The position numbers were made by a program, and so were the translations under genes. 64,000 nucleotides of DNA from Elmis aenea (taxonomy: Eukaryota; Arthropoda; Insecta; Coleoptera; Elmidae): contig OX393579.1 in assembly GCA_947652605.1 (NCBI GenBank), positions 19,551,674 through 19,615,673 of the forward strand, written 5' to 3'. Positions 1 through 10,854 of the stretch are shown here, in pieces. Numbering within the stretch: the first letter of the stretch is position 1; each line of letters opens with the position of its first letter. The notes under the pieces are model-generated. The model saw only the letters and a list, made by a program, of their open reading frames with translations. It was not told where the DNA came from and searched no databases.

Positions 1-260
1 TTGTGCATTATTGTACCATTAATTTGAGAAGCTTGCTATAAACATCAGCACGGTTATACTAAATTGTATAGCTTTAATACTAATTCCATTACATATAATC
101 GTATTGGGAGCCATTAATCGAAAAACAAAACACAGTTAACCCTCCTTCCGATATCTAACTATTACAGAATAAATTGTGCAAATAAGTGATTGCTCTTAAA
201 ATATTAAGGAAAATGCTCACTTGAAAAAAAAAGACATACAATGTTTGCATTCTTTTAATG
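1..260. other. AT-rich sequence, nothing recognised
   Basis: No coding, RNA or repeat signature was recognised before the first TA-CAGGGTGG terminus at 261. Confidence 0.4.
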
Positions 261-262
261 TA

Positions 263-1130
263 CAGGGTGGGCAAATTTCGATGTTTTCATAAGGAATCTC
301 GGTAACTACAAGAGGTATCGAAAATCGGAGCGCGCATCCTGGATCTCTTTTTTAAAGAAAAAGTTAATGGTGAAAACTAAACTTGGTTATCGTCTTTTGT
401 TTCCGAGTTATCGCCGATAACTCGATTTTTCGACTTTTCGTTTAATGACTATATCTCGCTTGTTTATGAAAATAAAGAAAAATAATTTTGACGTTCTACA
501 GGCACTTTTTTGATGAGACTGCAGTGGCGTAGACAATTTTTCAAAAAAAAATCAAAATTGAAGTTGTGACATCAAGTTGTATTTTTTTAAACAGAACCCA
601 TAGTTGGCTGTGGCATCACGAGAAAGAGGATTTTCTCCCCATTCCAATAATACATATATATATCATGTGGGGTCTATTTATTCATTTGCCTTGTATTATA
701 TAAAAAATTAGGTAATTTTTCATATTTTATTTAGTTTTTAGTAGTAGGTTTAGGTATGTCATTAAGAATATAATTGGTTAAACAAACTGTCATTCTGTTG
801 TTTTAATGATAGTTTGATAGAATTAATCACGTTTAATTGTTGACTGTTTATATTTTTGTACCTAAAAAACACGAAATGGCTTACCAATATTACGAAAAGT
901 ATGGTATGTTAGAATATTTCATTCAAAATAATAATAATTTTGAAGCTGTAAGTGAAAAATATTTTAATCCATAATGAAGAAGACATTTCCAAAATTATTA
1001 TTAATGATATATTTTTTTAAAGCAACCTAATAAATTAATTTTTGGAAGATTTAAACAAAATCTCATTAATTGTGGGACATTTCTTCTTCTTTAAAAAAAA
1101 AGAGCGATTGGTACAACTTATATGGTGAAG
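263..1130. mobile_element. Tc1/mariner-type element, 5' end and N-terminal relic
   Basis: The segment starts with TA followed by CAGGGTGGGCAAATTTCGATG, the terminus style shared by many elements in this window. The sub-terminal part near 600-640 resembles the arm of the fold-back at 10.1 kb (both have a 'catagttggct' stretch followed by 'agaaagag'). No matching right end was found, so the copy looks truncated or interrupted near 1130, where another element begins. It contains the start of a transposase reading frame at 876. Confidence 0.6.
876..1090 (+). pseudogene. Transposase N-terminal relic (IS630/Tc1/mariner, DUF4817-like)
   Basis: The ATG at 876 opens 32 codons (begins MAYQYYEKYGMLEYF, ends SEKYFNP) before a stop at 972-974. 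A shifted frame near 1030-1075 then reads a stretch like LIFGRFKQNLINCGTF. The pattern of an initial helix, an A..Y..R/N.P motif, then F..F...G.F is the general shape of the N-terminal helix-turn-helix of insect mariner-type transposases. No catalytic region follows, because the next element starts at 1135. The family assignment is inference from pattern. It may be the head of the same kind of transposase whose tail lies at 1672-2056, but the two are not in one frame and sit in different elements. Confidence 0.45.
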
Positions 1131-1134
1131 TATA

Positions 1135-2632
1135 CAGGGTGGTGCTTTTTTCGATGCTCACCATTGCTATCTTGGAAACGGTAAGAGATACAAGGTCGGT
1201 TAAATTAGAGAAAAGTTGCACATTTTTATGACGATTAAGAAATCCTGAATATTTTGATTAGTTTTTGATTTATTACAAAAAAAAACTGAAAAATGTGATT
1301 TTAGAAAAATATTGTTATCTTCCCTACCATTGACGTTATTTCATTTAAACTAGGTAACTTTATGTTTTTGACCGTCCTGGGTTTGATGACGTCAACAGAA
1401 ATTTTCTAAGCCTTCTAGATTTCAAGTTGCGATAGTCAACTTTTTTATTTCTTATGGCCGCTGTATTGGATTTTTACACCATCAGACAGACAAAAAAAAT
1501 AGCTTTTCAGATTGGTAACCAACATACCTTTTTTCTTTCAAAAAACTTGTTGAAATTTTAAAATTTGTGTAAATAATTCATAAAATCGTGAATGCTCTGA
1601 AAACAATTGAAACTATGATATAAATAAAAGCTACAGAACATTTTATTGGACTAATGATAACGAAATTAAGACTATTGGAAACATATTTAGAAGATATGTT
1701 AGGCGAATTACCATTATTAACAATTCAAAATCATCAGTAGTTTCAGCAAGAAGGAGCTGGTCCTCACAACGCCCGCATTGTAAAAGGATATTAATTTAGA
1801 TGTACGCTTTCAAAATTTATGACTTGGAACGTTTGGTCTTGTTCATTGCCCTCCGCGATCGCCATGTTCAACGCCTATGGATTACTTTTACATTGATGTT
1901 GTTTATGCAACCCTAACGGAAAATATTGAACTTCTTCGCCGTAAAATGAAAAATGCTGTCGACTCTCAAACTATCCTAAAGGCAGTGGACGAAATAAATT
2001 TGAGGACTAACCACTACATCATACACAACGGCACGCACTTTAAACAATTTAAATAATTATTTATCTGGTGTTTTAAATTTATTGTCATTTCGTTATTTTA
2101 TTAGACCTATAAAATGTTGTGTCACTTTTATTTATATTATAATTTCAATTGTTTTTCAGAACACTCACGATTTTATAGATTATTTATACAAATTTTCAAA
2201 TTTCAACAGGTTTTTTGAAATAAAAAAGGTATGTTAGTTACCAATCTGAAAAGCTAATTTTTTTGTCTGTCTGATGGTGTGAAATTCAATATGGCGGCCA
2301 TAAGAAATAAAAAAGTTGACAATCGCAACTTGAGATGTAGAAGGCTTAGGAACTTTCTGTGGACGTCATCAAACCCAGGACGGTCAAAAACATAAAGTTA
2401 TACCAAGTTTAAATGAAATGACGTCAATGGTAGGGAAGATAATAATATTTTTCTAAAATCACAATTTTAAGTTTTTTTTGTAATAAATCAAAAACGAATC
2501 AAAATATCCAGGATTTCTTTTCAGATTCTTAATCGCCATAAAAATGTGCAACTTTTCTCTAATTTAACCGACCTTGTATCTCTTACCGTTTCCAAGATAG
2601 CAATGGTGAGCATCGAAAAAAGCACCACCCTG
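1135..2632. mobile_element. Long-TIR mariner element (about 1.5 kb) with TA duplication
   Basis: TA (1133-1134) and TA (2633-2634) flank CAGGGTGGTGC... and ...GCACCACCCTG. The two arms are inverted copies over about 540 bp (1135 to about 1668 and about 2085 to 2632), with scattered mismatches and small indels. Only about 410 bp of core separates them, and that core holds the C-terminal half of a mariner-like transposase. The most economical reading is an internally deleted element whose left end was replaced by an inverted copy of its right end, or a family with unusually long TIRs. Confidence 0.85.
1672..2056 (+). pseudogene. Mariner-like transposase C-terminal relic
   Basis: Frame 1 from 1672 reads LLETYLEDMLGELPLL, then FQQEGAGPHNARIVKGY. 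The FQQ.GA..H motif carries the second-aspartate neighbourhood of the DDE/D transposase, here with Glu where Asp is expected. A TAG at the position of the usual Trp (WFQQ) and a stop after KGY break the frame. After a frameshift, codons from 1847 read CPPRSPCSTPMDYF, matching the family PPRSPDLTPLDFF motif with the motif Asp changed to Cys. That frame stays open through an intact C-terminal tail (RTNHYIIHNGTHFKQF) to TAA at 2054-2056. The protein is clearly dead. The TIR arms begin immediately outside both ends. Confidence 0.8.
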
Positions 2633-2735
2633 TATACCTAATTAAAGTGCAATTTCAGTTTGTGATTAATAACAAAGGGCAGTAAGTTTTAAATTTGTGT
2701 TGCATAAAAAAACAGTTTTTAAATTGTTTGTGTTA

Positions 2736-3495
2736 AACGGGTGGTCCACAAAGAAGGACCAATATTGGGATCTTGTAAACGGTGAGAGCTATAAAGAAGT
2801 TTAAATTACACAAATTGTTACCCTTTCTGAGACATATTCAGTGATGTTCTAAAGTTTTAAAAAAGTTCCATGGCACGCTAGATAATAAACAAAAATCAAT
2901 AATTGTATTAAATCGTTAATAAATCGCTTATAGTTCATGGTACAAAAATATTTTTGGGGAAAAAGTTGTAAATTTCTTTACGCACTGTAAAATTAAAACA
3001 TTCATTTGTTTCAATATTGTTTAAATTCATGGCACTCTATAGTTCACAGGGAGTTTGTAATGAATTTTATTAGTTTTTAGCCGAAATATCAAAATAAATT
3101 CATTAAACCTTATATTATTGAAAAGATGAGAAAAAAGCTTTTTCGTGATGTCGTAGCCAACTATGGTTTCCATATAAAAAATGCAAGTTTGTAAGTTATT
3201 AAAGAATTTAAACAATATTGAAAAAAAAGAATGTTTTCATTTTTCAGTACGTAAGAAAATCTACAACTTTCTTCCAAAACACATTTTTTTATCATTAAGT
3301 ATAACCGAGTTATTAACGATTTAAAAAAAAATGTCCATTTTGAACTTTGTTTATAATCTAGCATGCATGGAACTTTTTAAAAATATTAAAGCATCTCTGA
3401 ATGTCTTAGAAAGGGAAACAATTTGTCTCATATAAACTAGTTTTTAGCTCTTACAGTAAACGAGACTCCTATATTGGCCCTTCTGGACCGCTCTG
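2736..3495. mobile_element. Fold-back mariner-type element, family FB1
   Basis: The arms 2736 to about 3027 and about 3203 to 3495 are inverted copies. The outer end is degenerate on the left (TA-AACGGGTGGTCC) and ends GGACCGCTCTG-TA on the right. Related copies occur at 30674-31000 and 41385-41858, sharing 'ttccatggcac/gtgccatggaa', 'ttattaacga' and 'agctcttac' landmarks. No coding capacity was seen, and the two short minus-strand frames here are by-products of the arms. Confidence 0.75.
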
Positions 3496-3499
3496 TATA

Positions 3500-4805
3500 T
3501 TTCACTATTTCATATCATATTTTGTAATAGGTATAGCGCACCATTTTATGCTATTTTCGTTTTTTGTAAACAATATTTTGTTTTACTTTATTGTTAAATT
3601 TATTTCGACTTAAATTAAATAAACTTTTATATCAATAAAATATCTGACATATGTTTTAATACAATATCATTTGCAAGCAAATCCATTGATATTATTATGA
3701 TTAAAATAACCGATTCAAAAACAGTTAACTGGTTAATTGTTAAATTTTTCACCAATAACCTCTTATTGAGATTACTGTCTGGTTTTCCAATTCCTAGATC
3801 TTTCATAAACAATAATTTCTTCATACTACGTATGGCGAAAGTAAAAAACCATCGGTTATGTTAATACTATTTTAACCCATATTAAAATGTGTATGTTATA
3901 ATAAATGTATTACAAGAAATAAAAATTGTGAATAGCCTTGATATGATGTGGTTATGCATAATTATGTCTATCACAAAACGTGCAATCTGCATGCCTTTAT
4001 TATAATTTCATGGCCTGAAAAGTAATATTTGTTGCAAAAAAAACTGAAAACTTAAATGTTTGTACCCTTGTATAAGACAATCAGTTATATGTCGCTCGAT
4101 AAAAATGTTCTTTACAATTTAAACAGTTAAACAAATTTTCAAATTATCAAGGATCTTAACGCATTCGTTGAGCTTCTTTCACAAAAAAGTTCGTTGTCAC
4201 TGGCGCAACAAAGCTTTCAACGTGTGAAAAGCTAGTGTTTATTGAGTTTCTCTTTGTTTCGGCCACAAAGTAGCCAGTTTGTAGAAGAAGTAATATGCCG
4301 TTGTAACAAGATCACTAAAGTTTACCAACCCCTTAGCAACCTCTTAGCAGTGCTTTCCAACTAAACGAAGAAAATTACTTTGGACGTGTCGAATTTTTAT
4401 CAGGCTTTTATACGTAACAACTTCAATGAAACCTTTTTCTCGGGTTACTTTTATTTCTGTAAATAAAACCATGGCCCCGACGAACTTGTTTATTCTTTTT
4501 TAATCAGTTTCTTCAGAATAAGCGTCTATTATTATTGCGTTAATTGCTTTCATAAATTGTTTTCTAAATATTTACTTTAAATTTCATTGTATTTCTGTTG
4601 TGCACTCTTCGTGGTAAGGGGTTTTTCGGAGAAAAAAAAACAAAACAAATTAACTTAATTCTGTTTTAAGATAAAAGAACGTGTTCAAACCGTACATCAA
4701 ATTTATTTTGTTTAAAATTTCCGCTTATTGCCTTTAAATGCCCCGTTTAAACTTAATTCAGCAAAATACAGACAAAACAATTACCGCTTACTGACTGCGT
4801 ATTTT
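3500..4805. other. AT-rich intergenic or intronic sequence
   Basis: I see no gene, element end or RNA signature in this 1.3 kb. Confidence 0.4.
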
Positions 4806-4807
4806 TT

Positions 4808-6055
4808 ATTTAGTCACGAGTCCTTCTACTGTTAGGTGTAGGACTGTTGAGTTGTGTTGTGCTGATTTTTTTTCATGTTTTTCTGTCTTGTGCTAGCCTT
4901 TTTATGTCTTTCCATTTGATGTTTCTATCCGCTGCTGCTTTTTTAACTTCGTCGTGCCAGGTTTTTCTTGGTCTACCTCGTTTGTTTTTTCCCTGTGTTC
5001 TTGCTTCATATGCTTTTCTGGTTAACCTTTCTTCTTTCATCCTATAAATGTGACCCAACCATCCCAGCTGCCTTTCCTGTATTTTTGTTTCAACTGATTT
5101 TATCTTTAATTGTTCTCTATAGGTATGTTTCGTTTCTGATTCTGTCTTTTTTTGTTTTTCCTTTTTTTTCTTAGAAATCTCATTTCAGCTGCATTCACTC
5201 GGCTACTATTTTTATTTGTTAGTGTCCACGTTTCACTTCCGTATAAAAGTGCCGGAGTTACTACCTTTTTGACCACTTCTACTTTTGTTGTTTTTGGGAC
5301 TTCCCTATTTTCAAAAAATGTTCTTAAAGTGTTAAATATTCTTCCCACATTTCATGTCCTTTCGCTTATTTCTTTGTCCATTCTTCCATTATTCTCTATG
5401 ATCACTTCTAAATATTTAAAGCTTTTTAACTGTTCTAACCTAAGCCCATTTAAAGTGATGCTATGCCCTTTGTTTTCTGTTGTAACTGTAACGATCATAG
5501 TTTTAGTTTTTTCGGTATTTATTTTCATATTAATTTTTTCCAATTCCAGGTTTAGAGTTTCTAAATTATGTTGCAGGTTTTTTTCTGTTTCCGCGACTAA
5601 GAAAGACCATGTCGTCTGCGAACATTAGCTCCGTTATGTTAATTTTTTCCATTTTCCAGTTGCCTAGGTGAAACGGTCTCATTTTTTGTTTTACTTCTTT
5701 AATTACCCCATCTATGACTACTGAGAATAATAATGGGCTGAGCACGCATCCTTGTTTTAGACCCTCTTTTGTTTCAAACTCTTCCGATTCTTCATTTTGC
5801 GTTCTTACAATATTTACTGTTTTTTCGTACATCGCTTTTATTATGTCAATTGTTTCTATTTCTATTCCCTTCTTTCTTAGGCCCATCCATACGTCTTTTC
5901 TTTTGATTTTATCGAATGCTTTTTCCAAGTCTATAAAACATAAATGTATTTCCTTGTTTTTTGTTAAGCTCTTTTCTATTGTTTGTCTTAATATAAAGAC
6001 TAGGTCTTGGGTACTCCTTCCTCTTCTAAAACCATATTGGGATTCTTCTGCGTGT
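4808..6055 (-). pseudogene. RTE-like non-LTR retrotransposon reverse transcriptase, 5'-truncated
   Basis: Read on the minus strand from about 6055: QYGFRRGRSTQDLVF, then FIDLEKAFDKI (motif A, catalytic Asp), LKQGCVLSPLLFS (motif B) and ELMFADDMVFLS (motif C with the two catalytic Asp). A frameshift near 5590 moves the reading to an LQHNLETLNLELEKIN segment leading into KINTEKTKTMIV. Later frames give YGSETWTL, EMRFLR, LGWLGHIYRMKEERL and the basic tail GRPRKTWHDEV...RLAQDRKT, the typical end of RTE-like and related LINE ORFs. The endonuclease domain is absent (5' truncation), and several frameshifts and stops make the copy dead. A shorter second copy of the same 3' end lies at 13374-13720. 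The clade name is inference from motif style. Confidence 0.85.
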
Positions 6056-6059
6056 AATA

Positions 6060-6730
6060 TGAAAAAAATATTAGATTCATATTGTCGCAGAAACAATATT
6101 TTAAAAGGGATGTTTGATCTAAAGTTACATGTTGTACCAGTCTGCACTCAGCCTTACACCTCTTTTGTTTTAAAACGTTAAGCTTTTTTATTTATTGCAA
6201 AATATTTAGAGGCTTATAAGTACTTTTTAAATAAGTCATAAGATTTTTTATGTCTTTATCTATTTTTGAGATTTTTCCTATTTACATTTTATTTTCCATT
6301 TAATTTTGTATGTGGCGCTTTGTATTATTAAATTCATCATTTGAAAACTTTTAAAGTCGTGATGTATAATTTAACTATCTTTGCGAGAAACTTTTTTATA
6401 AACGAGCAAGTATTCGATCAAAGTAGCCTGTAAACAATATATTAAATTATATACAGTAAGAAAATAATTAAAAGTCTCCGATAACTTGTTAAAGGAGAAA
6501 ATAGGTAAAAAGAGTAAATTAATAAAAGTATAAATTAGGAACTACTTCACTTTAGCGGCAGTTGTCGAAAATTGATAAAATTTTGTGGGTTAATAAAACT
6601 AGACTTGCTGAACTCAAATATAAAATATAGTTAAGTGCTTTAGATACACGATTTTTAAATTCTTTTATTGGTGCTCTGTATTTTTAAATATGTCATTTTA
6701 CAGCTCCTAGAACTTTGCTATGGAATCATA
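6060..6730. other. AT-rich sequence, nothing recognised
   Basis: No recognisable feature between the LINE truncation point and the TIR element at 6732. Confidence 0.35.
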
Positions 6731-6731
6731 A

Positions 6732-7190
6732 GGGCGCGTTCAGCCGACGCAACGGTTGCCAGTCACCGTAAACAAGTTTCAGTTATGTTTACACGCAACA
6801 AGTTGAGAATGCCTGTACGGATAGTTTACAGTTTGATGTTGATGTCATGACGTTGCTTTTGTTATGACATTTGTAATAGAGGTTATGTATACCTGATGTG
6901 AGTAAAATTGAATTTGTGTTTATAAGTACTGAAACTAATTGATTGCTTATCAGTACAAAATCATTTAAATCTATTTGCTGCCCGGTACTCATTATTAAGT
7001 GGTTGCAGCAGTCACAATGTCAAAATCACAGTTAAAAATGAGGTTAAGTAATAGCGTTTACTAAAGTTACCAAACAAATTTTATGGTGGATAAATTCGCC
7101 AACAGTTGCTAGTCACCAAAACTTAATACTGTCCGTTCAGAGTACTAAACAAGACAACATACTCAACTGTTGCGTCGGCTGAACGCGCCC
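6732..7190. mobile_element. DNA-transposon MITE with 22-bp perfect TIRs
   Basis: The ends are exact inverted copies over 22 bp, beginning GGGCGCGTTCAGCCGACGC and closing with its complement at 7169-7190. Inside both ends lies a further 'gttgc(c/t)agtcacc' motif, once at 6756 and once near 7103. The length is 459 bp, with no coding capacity. The flanks give no clean target-site duplication (left ...TCATAA, right ATATAC...), so superfamily is uncertain. A 3-bp TWA duplication of the PIF/Harbinger type is possible. Confidence 0.75.
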
Positions 7191-7391
7191 ATATACACGC
7201 TATCTTTCTTTCACAAACAACTTTTTTACTAAAAGAGAAAAAATTACATTCATTAAAAATCAATTAATCCACAGAAAGCAAAACACTTTTTTTTAAATAC
7301 ATTTTTGAAGGCAAATGCAAACATAAATTTAAATAATATGAAAGGTTTTGTAGGTATTAAAACTGCTTGATATTTTGAATATATTTTTAAT

Positions 7392-7404
7392 TCGCTTGTG
7401 TTTT
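7392..7404. repeat. SINE target-site duplication, left copy
   Basis: Matches 7650-7662 (TCGCTTGTGTTTT). The inner T run merges with the SINE A tail, so its last few bases are ambiguous. Confidence 0.75.
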
Positions 7405-7649
7405 TTTTTTAATTGTTGGTTTAAGGACGCTTCAACTACTTTGGCCATTAGCGTCCGGGAGGAGGGGGCGGGGAACAAGGAAAGGGTGGGTAAGGTAAGG
7501 GTAGGTGGAAGTACTGTCACAGCATTTGCCTATAGTAGGTAGAGGGAACTACCTGAAACCTCTACGATGACAGACAACCGTGGGATTCGAACCCACGACC
7601 TCCCGATTAACTCGGAAGGTTGCATACCAACCAGCCACCGAGCTCGGTC
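7405..7649 (-). mobile_element. tRNA-derived SINE with poly-A tail and target-site duplications
   Basis: On the minus strand the element starts near 7649 with a tRNA-like head: an A-box-like TGGCTGGTTGG at about 7627-7637 and a perfect B box GGTTCGAATCC at about 7585-7595, separated by an anticodon-arm-like segment. A tRNA-unrelated body of about 150 bp follows, and it ends in a short A tail (T run at 7401-7410 on the plus strand). The insertion is bounded by matching copies of TCGCTTGTGTTTT at 7392-7404 and 7650-7662, the hallmark of LINE-mediated retroposition. The acceptor stem is not conserved, so it is not a functional tRNA gene. The donor tRNA could not be assigned with confidence. Confidence 0.85.
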
Positions 7650-7662
7650 TCGCTTGTGTTTT
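7650..7662. repeat. SINE target-site duplication, right copy
   Basis: Second copy of TCGCTTGTGTTTT, immediately outside the tRNA-like head of the SINE. Confidence 0.75.
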
Positions 7663-7669
7663 AATTAAT

Positions 7670-9825
7670 TTTCTGTACATTAACAGTTTCTCGAAAACTT
7701 CCAATTACTTTTTTGCTACTTACGTCGCAGGTAAATTTCATTAATTCATTGTTTGCACAACTCTTAAGATGTTTTCCTTTACAATTGTTATAATTAAAAA
7801 TTTTTCCGCCCTCGCTTAGTGCCGCCCTAAGGCGGTGCTTAAGTTGCTTTAGTACAAGCGACGCCACTGCTTTTAAATAATGTAGAGTATTTGAAAATGA
7901 AGATAACATTTAAAAAATTTAAATTAAAAATCGAAGATGTCAAACACTTTGCCTACTATTTATTAATTTCATTTATGATATTTTATGAACAATCGTTTAT
8001 CAGTGGCTTCCAATTACTTTTTTTTAAACTTTTGTTGTTAATTATTTTTGGGAAATATATAAATGCACATTATTATTTGCTAATTGAAATTAGAATTTCT
8101 TTATTTGCACAAAGCTTTCTGTGGGCACTCTGTTTAGATTCGTGATAGGGTCATGTTAAAGATTTTTTTAATACTGAGTGATAGGAAACGCCAAGGTTAT
8201 ATTTAACGAATGTTGTACTGATATAATGTTCTATTTTTATGTTCGTTGACCTTTTTTTAATGTTCAGTTAATTCCCACCCATTATTTTTTCCCTTGCTAT
8301 TTTAATTGATTTAATGTTTACTCTTGTGTTAAAATAAAAATGTCGTAAGAGAAACTTAAATTATGTATATCGTGAGATACAAGATATCAAGAGCCTTAAA
8401 TGACGTATTTGGAAATAAAGGACGTCATTTGAAACAAACAAAAATTACTGAATAACAGCGGACAATAATTGAAAGCTTTACTAACCTGAAAAAATCATAA
8501 TTCATAATGTCATCTCACTATAAAGAATATTTGCATATATTTTTGTCATTACTGCGAAAATAACGACACTTTCAGATTTAAAAAAAATGAATTTATTACT
8601 TTTACTAAATTTTTGTTTTCATGAGCAGCAACAGTATAGGCATGTTTTAGTTCCTTTATGCCAATAAAAAAACATTCCCGACTATTTTTCAGTGATTTGC
8701 CATACACAAACTTCAGATATTTTCAATAAACCAACAATTGAAATATGCAGTTCGAGCAGAATCTCGCAAAATCACAGAAACGATATGAAATTGGACGCTA
8801 ATCGGCCGGATCCACGATAATCGCTCAGTCTATTACACTACACCCATCATATTACTTTTTCATCTGGTCCCAGTAGAGTTTATAACTGAACCACCAAATC
8901 AAACGACTTATAAAACCAGAATTTATGCTATATTAACTCCATATAATGTGACAAGGAAGAACACATGAGGTGAGCTCACACAAAATGCCAAATGGAACAC
9001 ATAACGTTAAAACGTCAATAGAAATTAAGTGTGTATGTTTCTTTATACACGTAATTTTATTAGGTACATATATATTTTCCAATATTATTATCAACATCTT
9101 TTATCTTTCTATCAATATTATGGATTTAAAATAAACATATTTCTAGTCATTCTCGTTTATTATTTATTGCTTATTGTTTTTGCGTATTAAATTGTGTAAA
9201 AAGTAAAATAAATACTGTGTTTAATTCTTCGACCTCATTATTCGTTTTTATGTTTAAATTATGTCAAGTTCGTTAATAAATTTTGGACGCTTGATTGAAG
9301 TACTCCACTTAAACTGTTAATTGTAGCTCTAGAGGCGATATTGTCCATCATTTGATTGTATTGTAATCGTTTTTAATCAACAGTCCCTTTGATATCCCAC
9401 CAAATAGCATACCCAATGTTTTGTTGGTACATTTCTGGTCAATGTTAAACGAATCAAATACGTGAGGTCCAGCATAATTTTCAAGTTAACTCCTGTTATT
9501 TAATTCAAAGGTTTTTTTTTTATTGGCTACTTAAAAAACAATGCGAGATTCGCTGTATTTTTTTTACAATATTATGAGAAATCTACACTAATAAATTATA
9601 TTGCAATGGAAAGAAGAAGCCTTATTTTACCCAATTGGTTGTTATCATTTTTTGTGGTATTTTAATAAATTTAAATATCAATTTTGGCCAACAAAAGATT
9701 CCCTACTTACTGATTTAAAAGTCTACAGAAAAAAAAACATTAAAAATAAAAATCTTAATAAATTTCTTTCTGCTATGTACGTACACTTTTAGATGTTTTT
9801 AATTGTGTTGGAAGACGTTTTTTCA
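7670..9825. other. AT-rich stretch with a possible solo hAT end at 7869
   Basis: No gene was recognised; the 84- and 63-codon frames here have no recognisable motif. The segment 7800-7869 ends ...GCGACGCCACTG, the style of a hAT right terminus (complement begins CAGTGGCGTCGC). No left partner or matching 8-bp flank was found, so it is at most a truncated end. Confidence 0.35.
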
Positions 9826-9829
9826 AGAC

Positions 9830-10850
9830 TTTATAAAAATGCACATAGACGGTTAAATAAGCAAAATTGGGCAGAATTTCAAGACGAATTTATTGCTTTT
9901 TTAAAATGTGACCTGCACACTCCACTTTTTAAAAATATTTTGAAAAATTAAAAACAGACGATTTTTTCTGTGCTAAATAATTCCATGGCCACCTATGTTA
10001 AAACCGAAATGTGAAATGATTTCTACAGATATTATTACGTAGATTTAGAACAAAATATTTAAAACGTCAGAGCACACTCGATTTTTGAGATATAATCCAA
10101 ATTTGCCTTTTTTTAAATGGCAACCATAGTTGGCTATGTGCTCATTAGAAAGAGCATGTTTTTCTCCTTTCATTAATCTATGGGTTTATCTTTAAAAATA
10201 AGTAAGTTATTACATTATTATTGTTTTTGTTGAGTATAATCAAAGTGGCCATTGAAAAAAAAACAAAACATTACATAAATAAACCAGCTGTACTTAATTA
10301 AATACATGAAAAATTAAAAACTTAAACAATTTAAGATGTTTTTTATACTTACTTATAACAAATTATGATCCTTTTTTTTTATGCCCACTTTGATAAACTT
10401 TATACAAATTATACTGTTATAGCTTCCTTATTTTTAAAGATAAGCCCAACAAACCATACATCAATGAAGTGAGAAAAAAAATTCTTTTTAATGAGCTCAT
10501 AGACAACTATGGTTGCCATTAAAAAAAAAGTCAAGTTTAGCCTATATCTCAAAAATCAAGTGTGCCATGACTGTTTAGATATTTTTTTCTTATTCTTCGT
10601 AGGAATATGTACAGGAATCGTTTCACATTTTTATTTTAACGCAGGTGGCTGTGGAATTATTTACCGTTGAAAAATCATGGTTTTAGTTTTTTTCAAAATA
10701 TTTAAAAAGTTGAAGTTGTAGGTCAAATGTGAAAATAACATTAAATTCGTCTTAAAATTCTGCTAAACTTTGCTTGGTTATTTAACCGACCATGTAGCTC
10801 TTATAATAACAAAATTACCCATACAACACATGTAGATTATTGTCACCCTG
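9830..10850. mobile_element. Fold-back mariner-type element, left tip lost
   Basis: An almost continuous inverted repeat runs from about 9833 to 10205 against about 10425 to 10850. Landmarks are 'ggttaaataa', 'agaatttcaagacgaattta' and 'tttttgagatat' with their complements on the right. The right end is ...GTCACCCTG-TA (10841-10852). The expected left TA-CAGGGTGAC tip is missing; the arm homology stops inside unrelated sequence near 9830. The arms hold an 'accatagttggct' motif also seen at about 600. Confidence 0.75.
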
Positions 10851-10854
10851 TATC

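Noticed and set aside
4847..6181. Several plus-strand open frames across the first LINE
   Set aside because: They are antisense shadows of the minus-strand reverse transcriptase, rich in Phe/Leu/Ser as expected for the complement of a Lys/Glu-rich protein.
7580..7640. Functional tRNA gene
   Set aside because: The B box is good but there is no acceptor stem, a SINE body and A tail follow, and the unit is bounded by target-site duplications.
8397..8440. Short palindrome AAATGACGT...ACGTCATTT
   Set aside because: Only 9-bp arms with a short loop; not distinguishable from chance at this length.
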